Source of the DNA: Nocardioides limicola
GTDB lineage: Bacteria; Actinomycetota; Actinomycetes; Propionibacteriales; Nocardioidaceae
NCBI RefSeq assembly: GCF_016827675.1
Contig: NZ_JAERJA010000012.1
Location: forward strand, 1 to 64,000
Direction: 5' to 3'
DNA length: 64,000 nucleotides
The position numbers and the translations under genes are program-made. The notes below the pieces were generated by a model. That model worked only from the letters and a program-made list of their open reading frames with translations. It was not told the DNA's origin and made no database searches. This document shows positions 23,600-30,721 of this stretch, piece by piece (within the stretch, counting starts at the first letter, position 1; every line of letters begins with the position of its first letter).

Positions 23600-24753
23600 G
23601 GCAGGTCCTCCGGCGTGCAGCCGGCCGGGCGGACCGTGCTCGCCCCGACCGCCAGGACCCGCACCACCACCGGTCCGTCCGCCGCCCTCAGGTCGGCGGG
23701 CGTCAGCTCGACCTCCACCACGTCGGTGAAGAGGTCGGCCAGCAGCGACCGGGCGCCCACGTCCGGGCGGGCCCGTGCCGCCGGGAGCGCCGGACCGGTC
23801 AGACGCTCCCAGACCGCTGCGGCCAACTCGGGGTCGAGGAGGAGTTGGACGTGCCTGCTCAGATCGGCGACGTGCGCCCAGCCTGGCTCGGCGTAGCGGC
23901 GATCCGACCGCCACGGATCGAGGCCGGCCGTGGCGCACAGGGCCGGGCCGATCGTGGGGTCCAGCAGTTCGGCGGCCTGGGCCAGCGAGACGACGGCCTC
24001 CAGCCAGGCCTTGGTGGCGGCCATCCGGCGGTGTGGCCGGTACGACGCTCCCACCCCGAGCAGGCCCCGGCCGGGATCGCGGAGGCCGACCACTGCCACC
24101 TCCGGACCGGGGGCCGTCGGCAGCAGGTGCACCACCATCTCCAGCCCTGCCGCCCGGGTGGCCCGCAGCAGCCGCTCCTCGAGTACGCCGTCCGGCAGCG
24201 TCGGCGCCAGCCTCCTGGTCCGCCAGGCCCGGGCGACCGTGTCGCGTTCGACGACCTCGGCGGCGGCGTTCTCGATCGCCTGGCGCAGGTGCTGTCCCGC
24301 GGCCAGCCCGGTGCTGCCCTGGGGGTAGCCGGTCCGTCGCGGACCGCCCGGTGGTGGTGGCTGGTGGGGGAGGAGGGCCGCGGCCGGCCGGGGCACCAGC
24401 CGGGTGTCGGTGGCGGTCAACCACTCGATCGCCGTGTCCGTCTCGGCCGGGCCGCCGAGCGAGTGCGGGGTCAGGTGCGGCCGGCCTGCCTCGAGGAGGC
24501 TGCGGGGGCTCGCGACCAGGTCCGCGGGTCGGGGGTGGCTGGCGCCGTACCGCTCCCATGCCTCACCCAGACAGGAGGCTCGTGCGACCTCGTCCCCCAG
24601 GGCTGCGCCGGCGACCGTCAGCGGCCCGTCGGGCAGGTGCACCCGGGCCCGGTGCCGGTGCACGAGTCCGGGCAGCGGCCACGGCCCCGGCCCGGGCTCG
24701 GGGCTCGAGTAGAGGCCGGTGCGCGGGTCGGCCCAGTCGGTCAGGGAACTCAT
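23584..24753 (-). CDS. YcaO-domain cyclodehydratase (second copy)
   Basis: The 389-residue YcaO protein keeps both ATP/Mg motifs of the family: GEAWERYG at residues 63-70 and STGLAAG at 147-153 followed by AAAEVVERD to 171. YcaO enzymes phosphorylate a peptide backbone amide, giving azolines, thioamides or amidines. It begins MSSLTDWADPRTGLY, echoing MTDWNLLVDPRTGIV of the gene upstream, so the two are paralogues. The ATG overlaps the upstream stop (ATGA). Having two complete YcaO genes suggests two reactions or a heteromeric enzyme. Confidence 0.88.
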   Translation of the reverse strand: MSSLTDWADPRTGLYSSPEPGPGPWPLPGLVHRHRARVHLPDGPLTVAGAALGDEVARASCLGEAWERYGASHPRPADLVASPRSLLEAGRPHLTPHSLGGPAETDTAIEWLTATDTRLVPRPAAALLPHQPPPPGGPRRTGYPQGSTGLAAGQHLRQAIENAAAEVVERDTVARAWRTRRLAPTLPDGVLEERLLRATRAAGLEMVVHLLPTAPGPEVAVVGLRDPGRGLLGVGASYRPHRRMAATKAWLEAVVSLAQAAELLDPTIGPALCATAGLDPWRSDRRYAEPGWAHVADLSRHVQLLLDPELAAAVWERLTGPALPAARARPDVGARSLLADLFTDVVEVELTPADLRAADGPVVVRVLAVGASTVRPAGCTPEDLPCPLI

Positions 24754-26072
24754 GTGTGTGGCAGCGGGACCCGGTTGCGGTTGCTGCGCCGGGTCGGGTC
24801 GCGGGGCTGGAACGCGGCCGGGGCGTTGCCGTAGGTTCCCGGTGCGGTGACCCGGACCACGGCCAGGCCCACCTCGGCCACGTCGGGGGTGGTGACGTCG
24901 ACGCTGATCGGGTGCTCGCCGGTGACCCGGATGCACTCGTCGCGGTAGTGATCGCGTGCCGGTGCGGTGAACCCGAGCCGCGCCTGGACCTCGGCCAACG
25001 GCACCTCGTCGCCCTCGGTGAAGAGCCGGTCCGTCCAGGGGCGGCTGCGCGGATCGAGGTGGATCTGCGCCTGGCAGAGCAGGTCGGTCACGTCCCGGAA
25101 ATCCTCGGCATAGGAGTCCAGGTAGCGCCGGTCGGCCCGCCACGGCTTGAGGGACGATCCGTCGATCATCCCCTCGGTCGCCGCCTGATAGGGGCCACCG
25201 GCGGGGTCGAGCAGCCCCTTGCCCAAGGAGCGGACCGAGACCGCCTCCCCGGCCGCCTTCAGGACCGCCTCGGCCGCGTCCGGCCGGGCCGCCGAGCCGA
25301 GGGCCACGATGTCCAGGACGGGGTCGCGGACCACCACCGCCAGCACCGGGACCCGCCACGGGCCGGGCACCTCGAGCACGACGTAGTCGAACAGCGGGTC
25401 GGCGGCCGCCGACATCCGCGCCGTCACCTCGGGGGGCAACTGCACCCGACGGGCCGGGGCGCCGGAGTCCCACCACAACTCCACGGCATCACGCTCGATG
25501 ATCTCCTCCAGGGCGGAGGTCTCCGCCCAGGCACGGTCGGGTCCGGCAGCGAGTCCGGCGTAGGCGACGAAGTTGGTCACCGGCTCCCCGGCTCGGGGGC
25601 CGTAGAGATAGTTGACGTAGACCAGGGAGGCGGGCACCAGCGTCTCGGCCCCGGTGACCAGGTCGCTGCCGGGCACCCAGCACACGCTCACGTCGCGGGT
25701 GAACGGTTGGCACGGGAAACCGGGGGTCCGGTACTGCTCCTCCGAGTGCAGGCGCAGCGTGGCCGGGTCCAGGGCGGGTGTGCCCTCGGTGGCGAGCTCG
25801 CGCCAACTGGCCCGCCGCAGGTCGGCGGGGACGAAGTTGCCGCAGTAGCGCTCCACCGCCTCGCCGAGCGCGGACATGGTGGCCCGGCGTACATCCCCGT
25901 AGGCGGTGCCGGTGGAGATCCGGTCGGCTCGCCAGGCCCGGTCGTGCCCGGAGTCGGCGACGGCGGTGGTGACCAGGTGGAAGTCGGTCGGCCACTCCGG
26001 CGGGTTGTCGTAGCGCTGGGTCTCGGTGACGATCCCGGTGCGCGGGTCGACCAACAGGTTCCAGTCGGTCAC
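24750..26072 (-). CDS. YcaO-domain cyclodehydratase (first copy)
   Basis: The 440-residue protein is a complete YcaO of the SagD/TOMM type. Nucleotide-site motifs are ALGEAVERYCG (residues 68-78) and YAGLAAGPDRAWAETSALEEIIERD (ending at 195). The C-terminus is LPHT and not the proline-rich PxPxP tail of many azoline-forming D proteins. GTG 26072 overlaps the stop of the upstream leader-binding-like gene by 4 bp. It probably acts with that protein on the 35-residue precursor encoded upstream. No flavin dehydrogenase is present, so azolines, if made, would stay unoxidised. Confidence 0.9.
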   Translation of the reverse strand: MTDWNLLVDPRTGIVTETQRYDNPPEWPTDFHLVTTAVADSGHDRAWRADRISTGTAYGDVRRATMSALGEAVERYCGNFVPADLRRASWRELATEGTPALDPATLRLHSEEQYRTPGFPCQPFTRDVSVCWVPGSDLVTGAETLVPASLVYVNYLYGPRAGEPVTNFVAYAGLAAGPDRAWAETSALEEIIERDAVELWWDSGAPARRVQLPPEVTARMSAAADPLFDYVVLEVPGPWRVPVLAVVVRDPVLDIVALGSAARPDAAEAVLKAAGEAVSVRSLGKGLLDPAGGPYQAATEGMIDGSSLKPWRADRRYLDSYAEDFRDVTDLLCQAQIHLDPRSRPWTDRLFTEGDEVPLAEVQARLGFTAPARDHYRDECIRVTGEHPISVDVTTPDVAEVGLAVVRVTAPGTYGNAPAAFQPRDPTRRSNRNRVPLPHT

Positions 26073-26794
26073 GCCGGCACCCGCTCCATCAGCCCGCGTG
26101 GCACCGGGAGCACCGGATGGGTGGTCAGGTCACCGCCCGGACGCATCGGCACCACCACCTGGTGTCGCCGCAGGTGGGCGGCGTTGCCCGGCAGCCACTC
26201 CAGCAGTCGTCGTACCGCGTCCTGGGCGTCGGCTCGCGAAGGTCTCAGGTCGTGCGTGTCGCCGTGGCGGGACCAGTTCTCCCAGAGTGCCTGCAACTGA
26301 GGACGCGTCGGGCTGGCCGCCAACCGGCGGAAGCGCACGTCGGCCCAACTCAACCCGTCTCCGAGCACCGGGCCCAGCACCAGGGCTCCGAGCTCGCGGT
26401 GCACCGGCAGCCAGGCGCCCTGCGCCTGCCCGGCAGCGTCCCGGTCGGTCAGGACGGTGTCGTCGAGCAGGTCGGCGACATGCACGGAGACCGGCATGCC
26501 CAGCGGCCGGAGTGCCGCAGCCACCGTCTGAGGTCGGAGGAGGTCGGTCAGGTGCCAGGTCGGGCACGGCGTCCGCGGCTGGTCGGCGAGTTCCCCGACC
26601 TGCCAGTCCAGTACGGCGGCGGTGACCTCGGCGGCGATCCCGGTCGCGGGCACCGGCGCCGAGCCGAGCAGTACCGGGGTCAGTGCGTCGAGGTCGCCGG
26701 TGACCGCGGCGAAACGTTCGTCGGGGGCGACCAGCAGCAGTGAGTCGTGGTCCGGGATGACGGTGGACCCGTCGTGGAGATGCAGGAAGGGCAT
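26069..26794 (-). CDS. Probable RiPP leader-binding / cyclodehydratase partner protein
   Basis: The 241-residue protein has a strand-rich N-terminus (FLHLHDGSTVIPDHDSLLL) followed by a helix with LDALTPVLLG. This resembles the peptide-recognition element at the start of TOMM cyclodehydratase C/E1-like partners. No GxGxxG nucleotide site and no CxxC zinc pairs are visible, so it is not a full E1-like protein. The assignment rests mainly on context: it is the first enzyme-side gene after the precursor and is coupled to YcaO by a GTGA overlap. Start ATG 26794 has no strong ribosome binding site. Confidence 0.55.
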   Translation of the reverse strand: MPFLHLHDGSTVIPDHDSLLLVAPDERFAAVTGDLDALTPVLLGSAPVPATGIAAEVTAAVLDWQVGELADQPRTPCPTWHLTDLLRPQTVAAALRPLGMPVSVHVADLLDDTVLTDRDAAGQAQGAWLPVHRELGALVLGPVLGDGLSWADVRFRRLAASPTRPQLQALWENWSRHGDTHDLRPSRADAQDAVRRLLEWLPGNAAHLRRHQVVVPMRPGGDLTTHPVLPVPRGLMERVPA

Positions 26795-26825
26795 GGGATC
26801 CGGTTCGTGAGAGAGAATCGAGGTG

Positions 26826-26866
26826 CCGTGCTGCGGCGCCCGATGTGAGCGGGCGCCGCAGCACGG
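26826..26866 (-). terminator. 17-bp perfect hairpin between precursor and biosynthetic genes
   Basis: CCGTGCTGCGGCGCCCG (26826-26842) pairs perfectly with 26850-26866 around a 7-base loop. It lies 28 bases past the precursor stop and 32 bases before the next gene in the leftward direction. There is no T-run. Such a hairpin fits partial termination or mRNA stabilisation, which gives excess precursor over enzymes, as in many RiPP operons. Confidence 0.85.
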
Positions 26867-26894
26867 TCTGTGGAGTTGCACGACCTCAGGTCGT

Positions 26895-27002
26895 TCACTT
26901 CCAGGCGTACGCGACTGCGGTCACGCCGGCGTGGTTCGACGAGTGGACCGCGAGGCCGGCCGGCTTGGCGCCGAGCACGGCGAAGTTCTTCGAGGTGGTC
27001 AT
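26895..27002 (-). CDS. Putative RiPP precursor peptide, 35 residues
   Basis: ATG 27002 is preceded by AAGGAGGG seven bases upstream, one of the strongest ribosome binding sites in the window. The 35-residue product starts MTTSKNFAVLG and has Pro14-Ala-Gly. Its C-terminal half contains His20-Ser-Ser-Asn-His24, then Thr28 and an Ala/Val-rich AVAYAWK end. There are no cysteines, so YcaO could only cyclise Ser21, Ser22 or Thr28, or form an amidine. It heads the leftward YcaO/MATE operon and is controlled by a Fur/Zur-type palindrome. Calling it a precursor is an inference from size, position and context. Confidence 0.72.
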   Translation of the reverse strand: MTTSKNFAVLGAKPAGLAVHSSNHAGVTAVAYAWK

Positions 27003-27060
27003 GGGTCATCCCTCCTTCCCTGCGAATCGATGGACAGGGCCGCCCGATGGCGACTCCCAA

Positions 27061-27088
27061 ACCCTAGTAGAATGAGAATCATTCTCAT
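27061..27088 (-). promoter_or_regulatory. Fur/Zur-type box in the precursor promoter
   Basis: Bases 27072-27088 form a perfect 8-1-8 palindrome whose core TGAGAATCATTCTCA (27073-27087) fits the 7-1-7 Fur-family pattern and closely matches actinobacterial Zur boxes (TGAnAATnATTnTCA). On the minus strand a -10 TAGGGT lies at 27066-27061 and a weak TTATGA at 27090-27085 could be the -35, with 18 bp between them. The palindrome fills the spacer, ideal for repression. The leader to the precursor ATG is about 50 bases. Confidence 0.8.
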
Positions 27089-27141
27089 AACTCATAGCAG
27101 CGTGTCTCGCGATGCGGGAGGTGGCATGCGCGGGCGGTCGT

Positions 27142-27170
27142 TTGCCCATATCCCCCTAGGGGGATAGGGT
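27142..27170 (+). promoter_or_regulatory. Promoter with CsoR/CstR-type palindromic operator
   Basis: TATCCCCCTAGGGGGATA (27149-27166) is a perfect 18-bp palindrome of the G/C-tract kind bound by CsoR/RcnR/CstR proteins. It fills the 17-bp spacer between a -35 TTGCCC (27142-27147) and a -10 TAGGGT (27165-27170). The csoR-family gene is the second gene downstream, so autoregulation is likely. Confidence 0.82.
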
Positions 27171-27210
27171 GGTGGTCCGGATGACCACACCATGTCGGGG
27201 AGGTACTCAG

Positions 27211-27612
27211 ATGACCGAGTTCACGATGGGCGCCACCGTCACCACGTCGTACGACGACACCGTGGCGCGGGTGCGCGAGTTGCTCGCGGAGGCCGGCTTC
27301 GGGGTGCTGACCGAGATCGACCTGCAGGCGACGCTGCACGCCAAACTGGGTGTGCAGACTGCGCCCCGGGTGATCCTGGGCGCCTGCCGGCCGCAGTTGG
27401 CCCATCAGGCGTTGCTCAGCGATCCGCGGTTGGCCACCGTGCTGCCCTGCAACGTGGTGGTCTCCGCCGAGGCCGACGGACGCACCCGCGTGGAGATCTT
27501 CGATCCGGCCGTCATGGTCTCCTTCAGCGATGACCCGGAGGTGGCCGCTGTGGCCGCCGACGCCCGGAACCGACTGGCCGGCGCCTTGGCGTCCCTCGCC
27601 GAGGCCAACTGA
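27211..27612 (+). CDS. DUF302 domain protein
   Basis: The 133-residue protein matches the DUF302 fold: TVTTSYDDTVARVRELLAEAGFGVLTEIDLQATL, then ILGACRPQLAHQALLSDP and the LLPCNVVV-like segment TVLPCNVVVSAE. The cysteines in ILGAC and LPCNV are conserved in the family. DUF302 proteins are often encoded beside metal or persulfide sensors, and their biochemical role is not settled. ATG 27211 follows GGGGAGG. The gene lies downstream of the CsoR/CstR operator and ten bases before the sensor gene. Confidence 0.82.
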   Translation: MTEFTMGATVTTSYDDTVARVRELLAEAGFGVLTEIDLQATLHAKLGVQTAPRVILGACRPQLAHQALLSDPRLATVLPCNVVVSAEADGRTRVEIFDPAVMVSFSDDPEVAAVAADARNRLAGALASLAEAN

Positions 27613-27621
27613 GGAGGACCT

Positions 27622-27882
27622 GTGCAACTCGACCCAGCAGAGATGAAGGCCGTGATCACCCGGATGAAGCGGGCGCACGGCCACCTGGCCACGGTGATCC
27701 GGATGATGGAGGAGGGCCAGGACTGCGAGTCCGTGCTCACCCAGCTCGCCGCGGTGAACAAGGCCCTGAGTCGCAGCGGCTACGCGTTGGTCGCCACCGG
27801 CCTGCAGCACTGCCTGACCCAGGACGGGCCGGACAGCGTGGACGTGAAGAAGATGGAGAAGCTCTTCCTGTCGCTGGCCTGA
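27622..27882 (+). CDS. CsoR/CstR-family metal or persulfide sensor
   Basis: The 86-residue all-helical repressor is of the DUF156 family (RMKRAHGHLATVIRMMEEG). The family's first cysteine is Cys35 and the second Cys64, 29 residues apart. The position of the copper-binding His of CsoR (His61 in M. tuberculosis) is Gly60 here, although His63 is adjacent. Loss of that His with both cysteines kept is the pattern of CstR persulfide sensors and not of copper CsoR. It starts at GTG after GAGGAGGACCT and probably represses itself and the DUF302 gene. Confidence 0.82.
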   Translation: MQLDPAEMKAVITRMKRAHGHLATVIRMMEEGQDCESVLTQLAAVNKALSRSGYALVATGLQHCLTQDGPDSVDVKKMEKLFLSLA

Positions 27883-27893
27883 GGCCCGAGATC

Positions 27894-27924
27894 GTCGGCG
27901 CCGCTAGGCGATGACGGCGCCGAC
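27894..27924. terminator. Bidirectional terminator-like hairpin
   Basis: GTCGGCGCCG (27894-27903) pairs perfectly with CGGCGCCGAC (27915-27924) around an 11-base loop, between the convergent csoR-family gene and the glycerophosphotransferase-like gene, whose last codons it overlaps. There is no T-run, as is common in high-GC actinobacteria. Confidence 0.65.
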
Positions 27925-29055
27925 CCCACCGTCGGTGGGCGGCTCGATGCCCAGCAACCGATCCCGAAGCCGGGCCAGATCGCCGACCGCCTCGATGAAC
28001 CGGACGGTGCTGTCGCCCACGCCCAGGTCGTCGAAGTAGTGGTGCCTCATCGCGGTCCTGGCCAGCAGGTGCTCGTCGTGCTCCAGTCGCGAGGCCAGCA
28101 AGGCGGTCAGGTCGGGAAGTGACCCGGAGTCGACGATGTCGGCGCACCGGCTGACCGGTACGTCGGTGCGCAGCCGCTCGGCGTCGTCGTGCCGGTCGGT
28201 GACCAGCATCGGCTTGTCCGTCTGCAGATACAGCCAGTCCAGGCCCACCGAGGAGACATCGGTGACCATCGCGTCGCAGCCGGCGAAGACGGCCAGGATG
28301 TCGCCCTGACAGACCCCCACATGTCCGGCTTCGGGGTCGGCGGTGGCCGCCTGCTCGATCAGGCTGAGGATCGCCCGGTGGCCCGCCCGGACGGCCGGCA
28401 CCTCACTGGTGGTGACCTTCGGGTGCGGTTTGTAGACCACGCGCACATCGGGCACCGCGAGGATGGCGGCGACGATCTCGGGGCCGAAGACGTCGACGGA
28501 GGTGTAGCAGTTGTAGTCGGCGTCGCCCTCCCAGGTGGGGGCATACAGGACCGTACGCCGGGCGCTCGGCGTCAGCAGCGGGTCCGGGCGCAGGTCCAGT
28601 TGCGGGCGGCCGATCCTGACCAGCCGGGCCAGGTCGAACTCCATCAGCCCCGCCGCGTGCCGGTCCACCGCGGCCTGGCCGGCCACGAACACCCGGTCGT
28701 AGGCCTTGGCGTTGTTGCTGACCATGCTCTGCTTGTCGCTCTCGCCATGATTGATGTGCACGTGCATCATCTGGTGGTGCAGCAGCGACTGGAAGTTGAA
28801 GGTGCCGTTGTTGCAGTACAGCACCACCTTGGCGTCCAGGTGCCGGTAGAGGTCCACCAGGTCCGCGAAGTCCGGAGCCGAGTAGACCGGCAGCGTGGTC
28901 TGTGAGGTCACGATCGCGGCCGTCTCCCGGTCCCGGGTCACCACGCCCACCCGGTGCACCGGGTCGAGCCGCTCGGCGACCGGCAGCCACTGGAGAAGTT
29001 GGTAGACGCGGGTGGGGTCATCCGCGAAGTAGAAGACGACATCGACGTGGTGCAC
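27904..29055 (-). CDS. CDP-glycerol glycerophosphotransferase-like enzyme
   Basis: The 383-residue protein has the C-terminal half typical of TagF/TarF-type glycerophosphotransferases: HINHGESDKQS near residue 110, YAPTWEGDADYNCYTS, VVYKPHPKV and MVTDVSSVGLDWL. These enzymes transfer glycerol-phosphate or ribitol-phosphate units to cell-wall polymers, so a role in teichoic-acid-like or capsule glycopolymer assembly is likely. No other wall-polymer gene is adjacent. A longer frame upstream has no similarity, so GTG 29055 (MHHVDVVFYFADD) was chosen. Confidence 0.8.
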   Translation of the reverse strand: MHHVDVVFYFADDPTRVYQLLQWLPVAERLDPVHRVGVVTRDRETAAIVTSQTTLPVYSAPDFADLVDLYRHLDAKVVLYCNNGTFNFQSLLHHQMMHVHINHGESDKQSMVSNNAKAYDRVFVAGQAAVDRHAAGLMEFDLARLVRIGRPQLDLRPDPLLTPSARRTVLYAPTWEGDADYNCYTSVDVFGPEIVAAILAVPDVRVVYKPHPKVTTSEVPAVRAGHRAILSLIEQAATADPEAGHVGVCQGDILAVFAGCDAMVTDVSSVGLDWLYLQTDKPMLVTDRHDDAERLRTDVPVSRCADIVDSGSLPDLTALLASRLEHDEHLLARTAMRHHYFDDLGVGDSTVRFIEAVGDLARLRDRLLGIEPPTDGGVGAVIA

Positions 29056-29205
29056 GGCCGCATCGTAAGCCCGTTCCGGCCCTGTCTGGACATCGGTGCG
29101 ACCGGGCCTCCCAGCGCTGCCGACCGGCGTACCCGCTGGGTGTCGGACCGGCTTCGACGTAGGCTGAACGGATCTGCTGGTGGCGACGGGACGAAAGGCG
29201 ACGGT

Positions 29206-30294
29206 GTGACGATCCCGACGTTCTCCGACCCCGGCCCGGGCCTGGCCGGGCGCTACGTGTTGGGCGAGTTGATCGGCCGGGGCGGGATGGCCGATGTGCA
29301 CCGGGCCACCGACACCGTCCTGGACCGGCAGGTGGCGGTGAAGCTGCTGCGGCAGGACACCACCAGCCACGTCGACAGGGCCCGCTTCACCACCGAGGCG
29401 ACCACGGTGGCCGCGCTGACTCACCCGCACATCGTGATGCTGCTGGACGCCGGCTTGGACCGGGACCACCCGTTCCTGGTGATGGAGCTCGTGGAGGGGG
29501 GCAGTCTCGCCGACCGGCTCGACGGCACCGGCTGGCCGCCGCAGCGGGTGGCGGTGCTGGGTCAACAGGTCGCCGAAGCGTTGGCGCTGGCGCACGGCCA
29601 GGGCATCGTGCATCGGGACGTGAAGCCGGCCAACGTGCTGATCACCCCGGACGGCACCGCCAAACTGGCCGACTTCGGGATCGCCCGACTGGTGGCCAGC
29701 AGCGGTGTGCACACACTGCCGGGGCACAGTGTCGGCACCCCTACCTACCTGGCGCCCGAGCAGTTGACCGGGGCCGAGATCAGCGCCCGCGCCGACGTCT
29801 ACTCGCTCGGCCTGGTGCTGTTGGAGATGCTCACCGGGCGCAAGTCGTTCGACGGCACCGCCGCCGAGGTCGCCTTCGCTCGATTGGGCTCGGCCCCCAC
29901 GGTGCCGACCGACCTGCCGGCCGGCTGGGCGGGGCTGCTCACCAGGATGACCGCGAGCGAGCCGGAACGCCGCCCGGATGCGGCGGAGTCGGCCCGGGGG
30001 CTCGCGGCCCTGGCGCGGGGCGAGGTGCCGGAGTTGGACCCGGTGGAGACCGTTGACTGGTCGATCACTCCCGGAGGTGAGACCCAGGTGCTGCGGACCC
30101 GGCCGCGCCGACGCCGGGCCGCCGTTGCCGGCCTTGCTGCGCTGCTGGTCACCTCAGCCCTGGTGGTCGCCTTCGGGGCCGGTGCCCGCAACGAGGCGCC
30201 CCCGGAGCCACCGCCGATCCCGCCCGGGGTTCCGGAGGAGTTGGTGGAGCCGCTCGAGGACCTGCAGGACGCGGTCTACGGGAGGACGTCATGA
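29206..30294 (+). CDS. Membrane Ser/Thr protein kinase (PknB-like, no PASTA)
   Basis: The 362-residue protein contains a complete kinase domain at residues ~13-270: GELIGRGGMADV, the ATP lysine in VAVKLL, IVHRDVKPANVLI (catalytic), ADFGIARL and TPTYLAPEQL. A juxtamembrane Arg-rich stretch, one helix near residues 308-328 (AVAGLAALLVTSALVVAFGA) and only about 35 extracellular residues follow. It lacks the PASTA sensor of PknB. Its last codons overlap the start of a lipoprotein gene (ATGA), which may supply an extracellular partner. Confidence 0.9.
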   Translation: MTIPTFSDPGPGLAGRYVLGELIGRGGMADVHRATDTVLDRQVAVKLLRQDTTSHVDRARFTTEATTVAALTHPHIVMLLDAGLDRDHPFLVMELVEGGSLADRLDGTGWPPQRVAVLGQQVAEALALAHGQGIVHRDVKPANVLITPDGTAKLADFGIARLVASSGVHTLPGHSVGTPTYLAPEQLTGAEISARADVYSLGLVLLEMLTGRKSFDGTAAEVAFARLGSAPTVPTDLPAGWAGLLTRMTASEPERRPDAAESARGLAALARGEVPELDPVETVDWSITPGGETQVLRTRPRRRRAAVAGLAALLVTSALVVAFGAGARNEAPPEPPPIPPGVPEELVEPLEDLQDAVYGRTS

Positions 30295-30719
30295 CCCACC
30301 TGCTGAACTCGCTCGCGATCGGCCTGTGTGCCGCGCTGTTGGTCGGCTGCGGCGCACAGGCCCGCCCCGCTCCGGTGGAGCTGGTGCCGGCCCTGTCCGG
30401 TGCCCTCACCCTGATCGGCGCGGATGTCGCGGCCGGCGATCACGACCGCGCCCGCGGCAGCATCAGCGACCTGATCGTTCTGGTCGAGGCCGCGGTCGCC
30501 GCCGGTGAGCTCACCGCCGCCGAAGCCGAGCCGATCCTGACCGCGGCCGCGCGGTTGCGCCAGCAATTGCCCGAATCGGAGCCAGAGCCCGAGCCCGAGC
30601 CGTCGTCGCCGACCGGGGCGGTCGAGCCTGAACCGGACAAACCAGGCAAGCCCGGCAAACCCGGTCGCCCGGACAACCCCGGCAAGGGGAAGGGCCAGGG
30701 TCAGGGCAAGGGCCGCTGA
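30291..30719 (+). CDS. Putative lipoprotein with Glu-Pro and Gly-Lys-Pro tail
   Basis: The 142-residue protein has a signal peptide ending in the lipobox LLVGC (Cys20), so it should be lipid-anchored outside the membrane. A helical domain of about 75 residues follows, then an acidic EPEPEPEP segment and a basic, collagen-like tail (KPGKPGKPGRP, GKGKGQGQGKGR). It overlaps the kinase gene by 4 bp and so is produced with it. I do not recognise the domain. A role as a surface partner or substrate of the kinase is only inferred from the coupling. Confidence 0.7.
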   Translation: MTHLLNSLAIGLCAALLVGCGAQARPAPVELVPALSGALTLIGADVAAGDHDRARGSISDLIVLVEAAVAAGELTAAEAEPILTAAARLRQQLPESEPEPEPEPSSPTGAVEPEPDKPGKPGKPGRPDNPGKGKGQGQGKGR

Positions 30720-30721
30720 AG

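Noticed and set aside
26826..26866. A CRISPR repeat or riboswitch
   Set aside because: It is a single simple hairpin with no repeat units or conserved aptamer features.
26902..27053. Alternative frames over the precursor gene, for example MTHDHLEELRRARRQ starting at 27009
   Set aside because: Its ATG abuts the ribosome binding site with no spacing and the product is an Arg-rich frame-shadow; ATG 27002 has ideal spacing.
27072..27088. A DtxR/IdeR iron box
   Set aside because: IdeR sites follow a TTAGGTTAGGCTAACC-type pattern; this palindrome fits the Fur/Zur 7-1-7 pattern.
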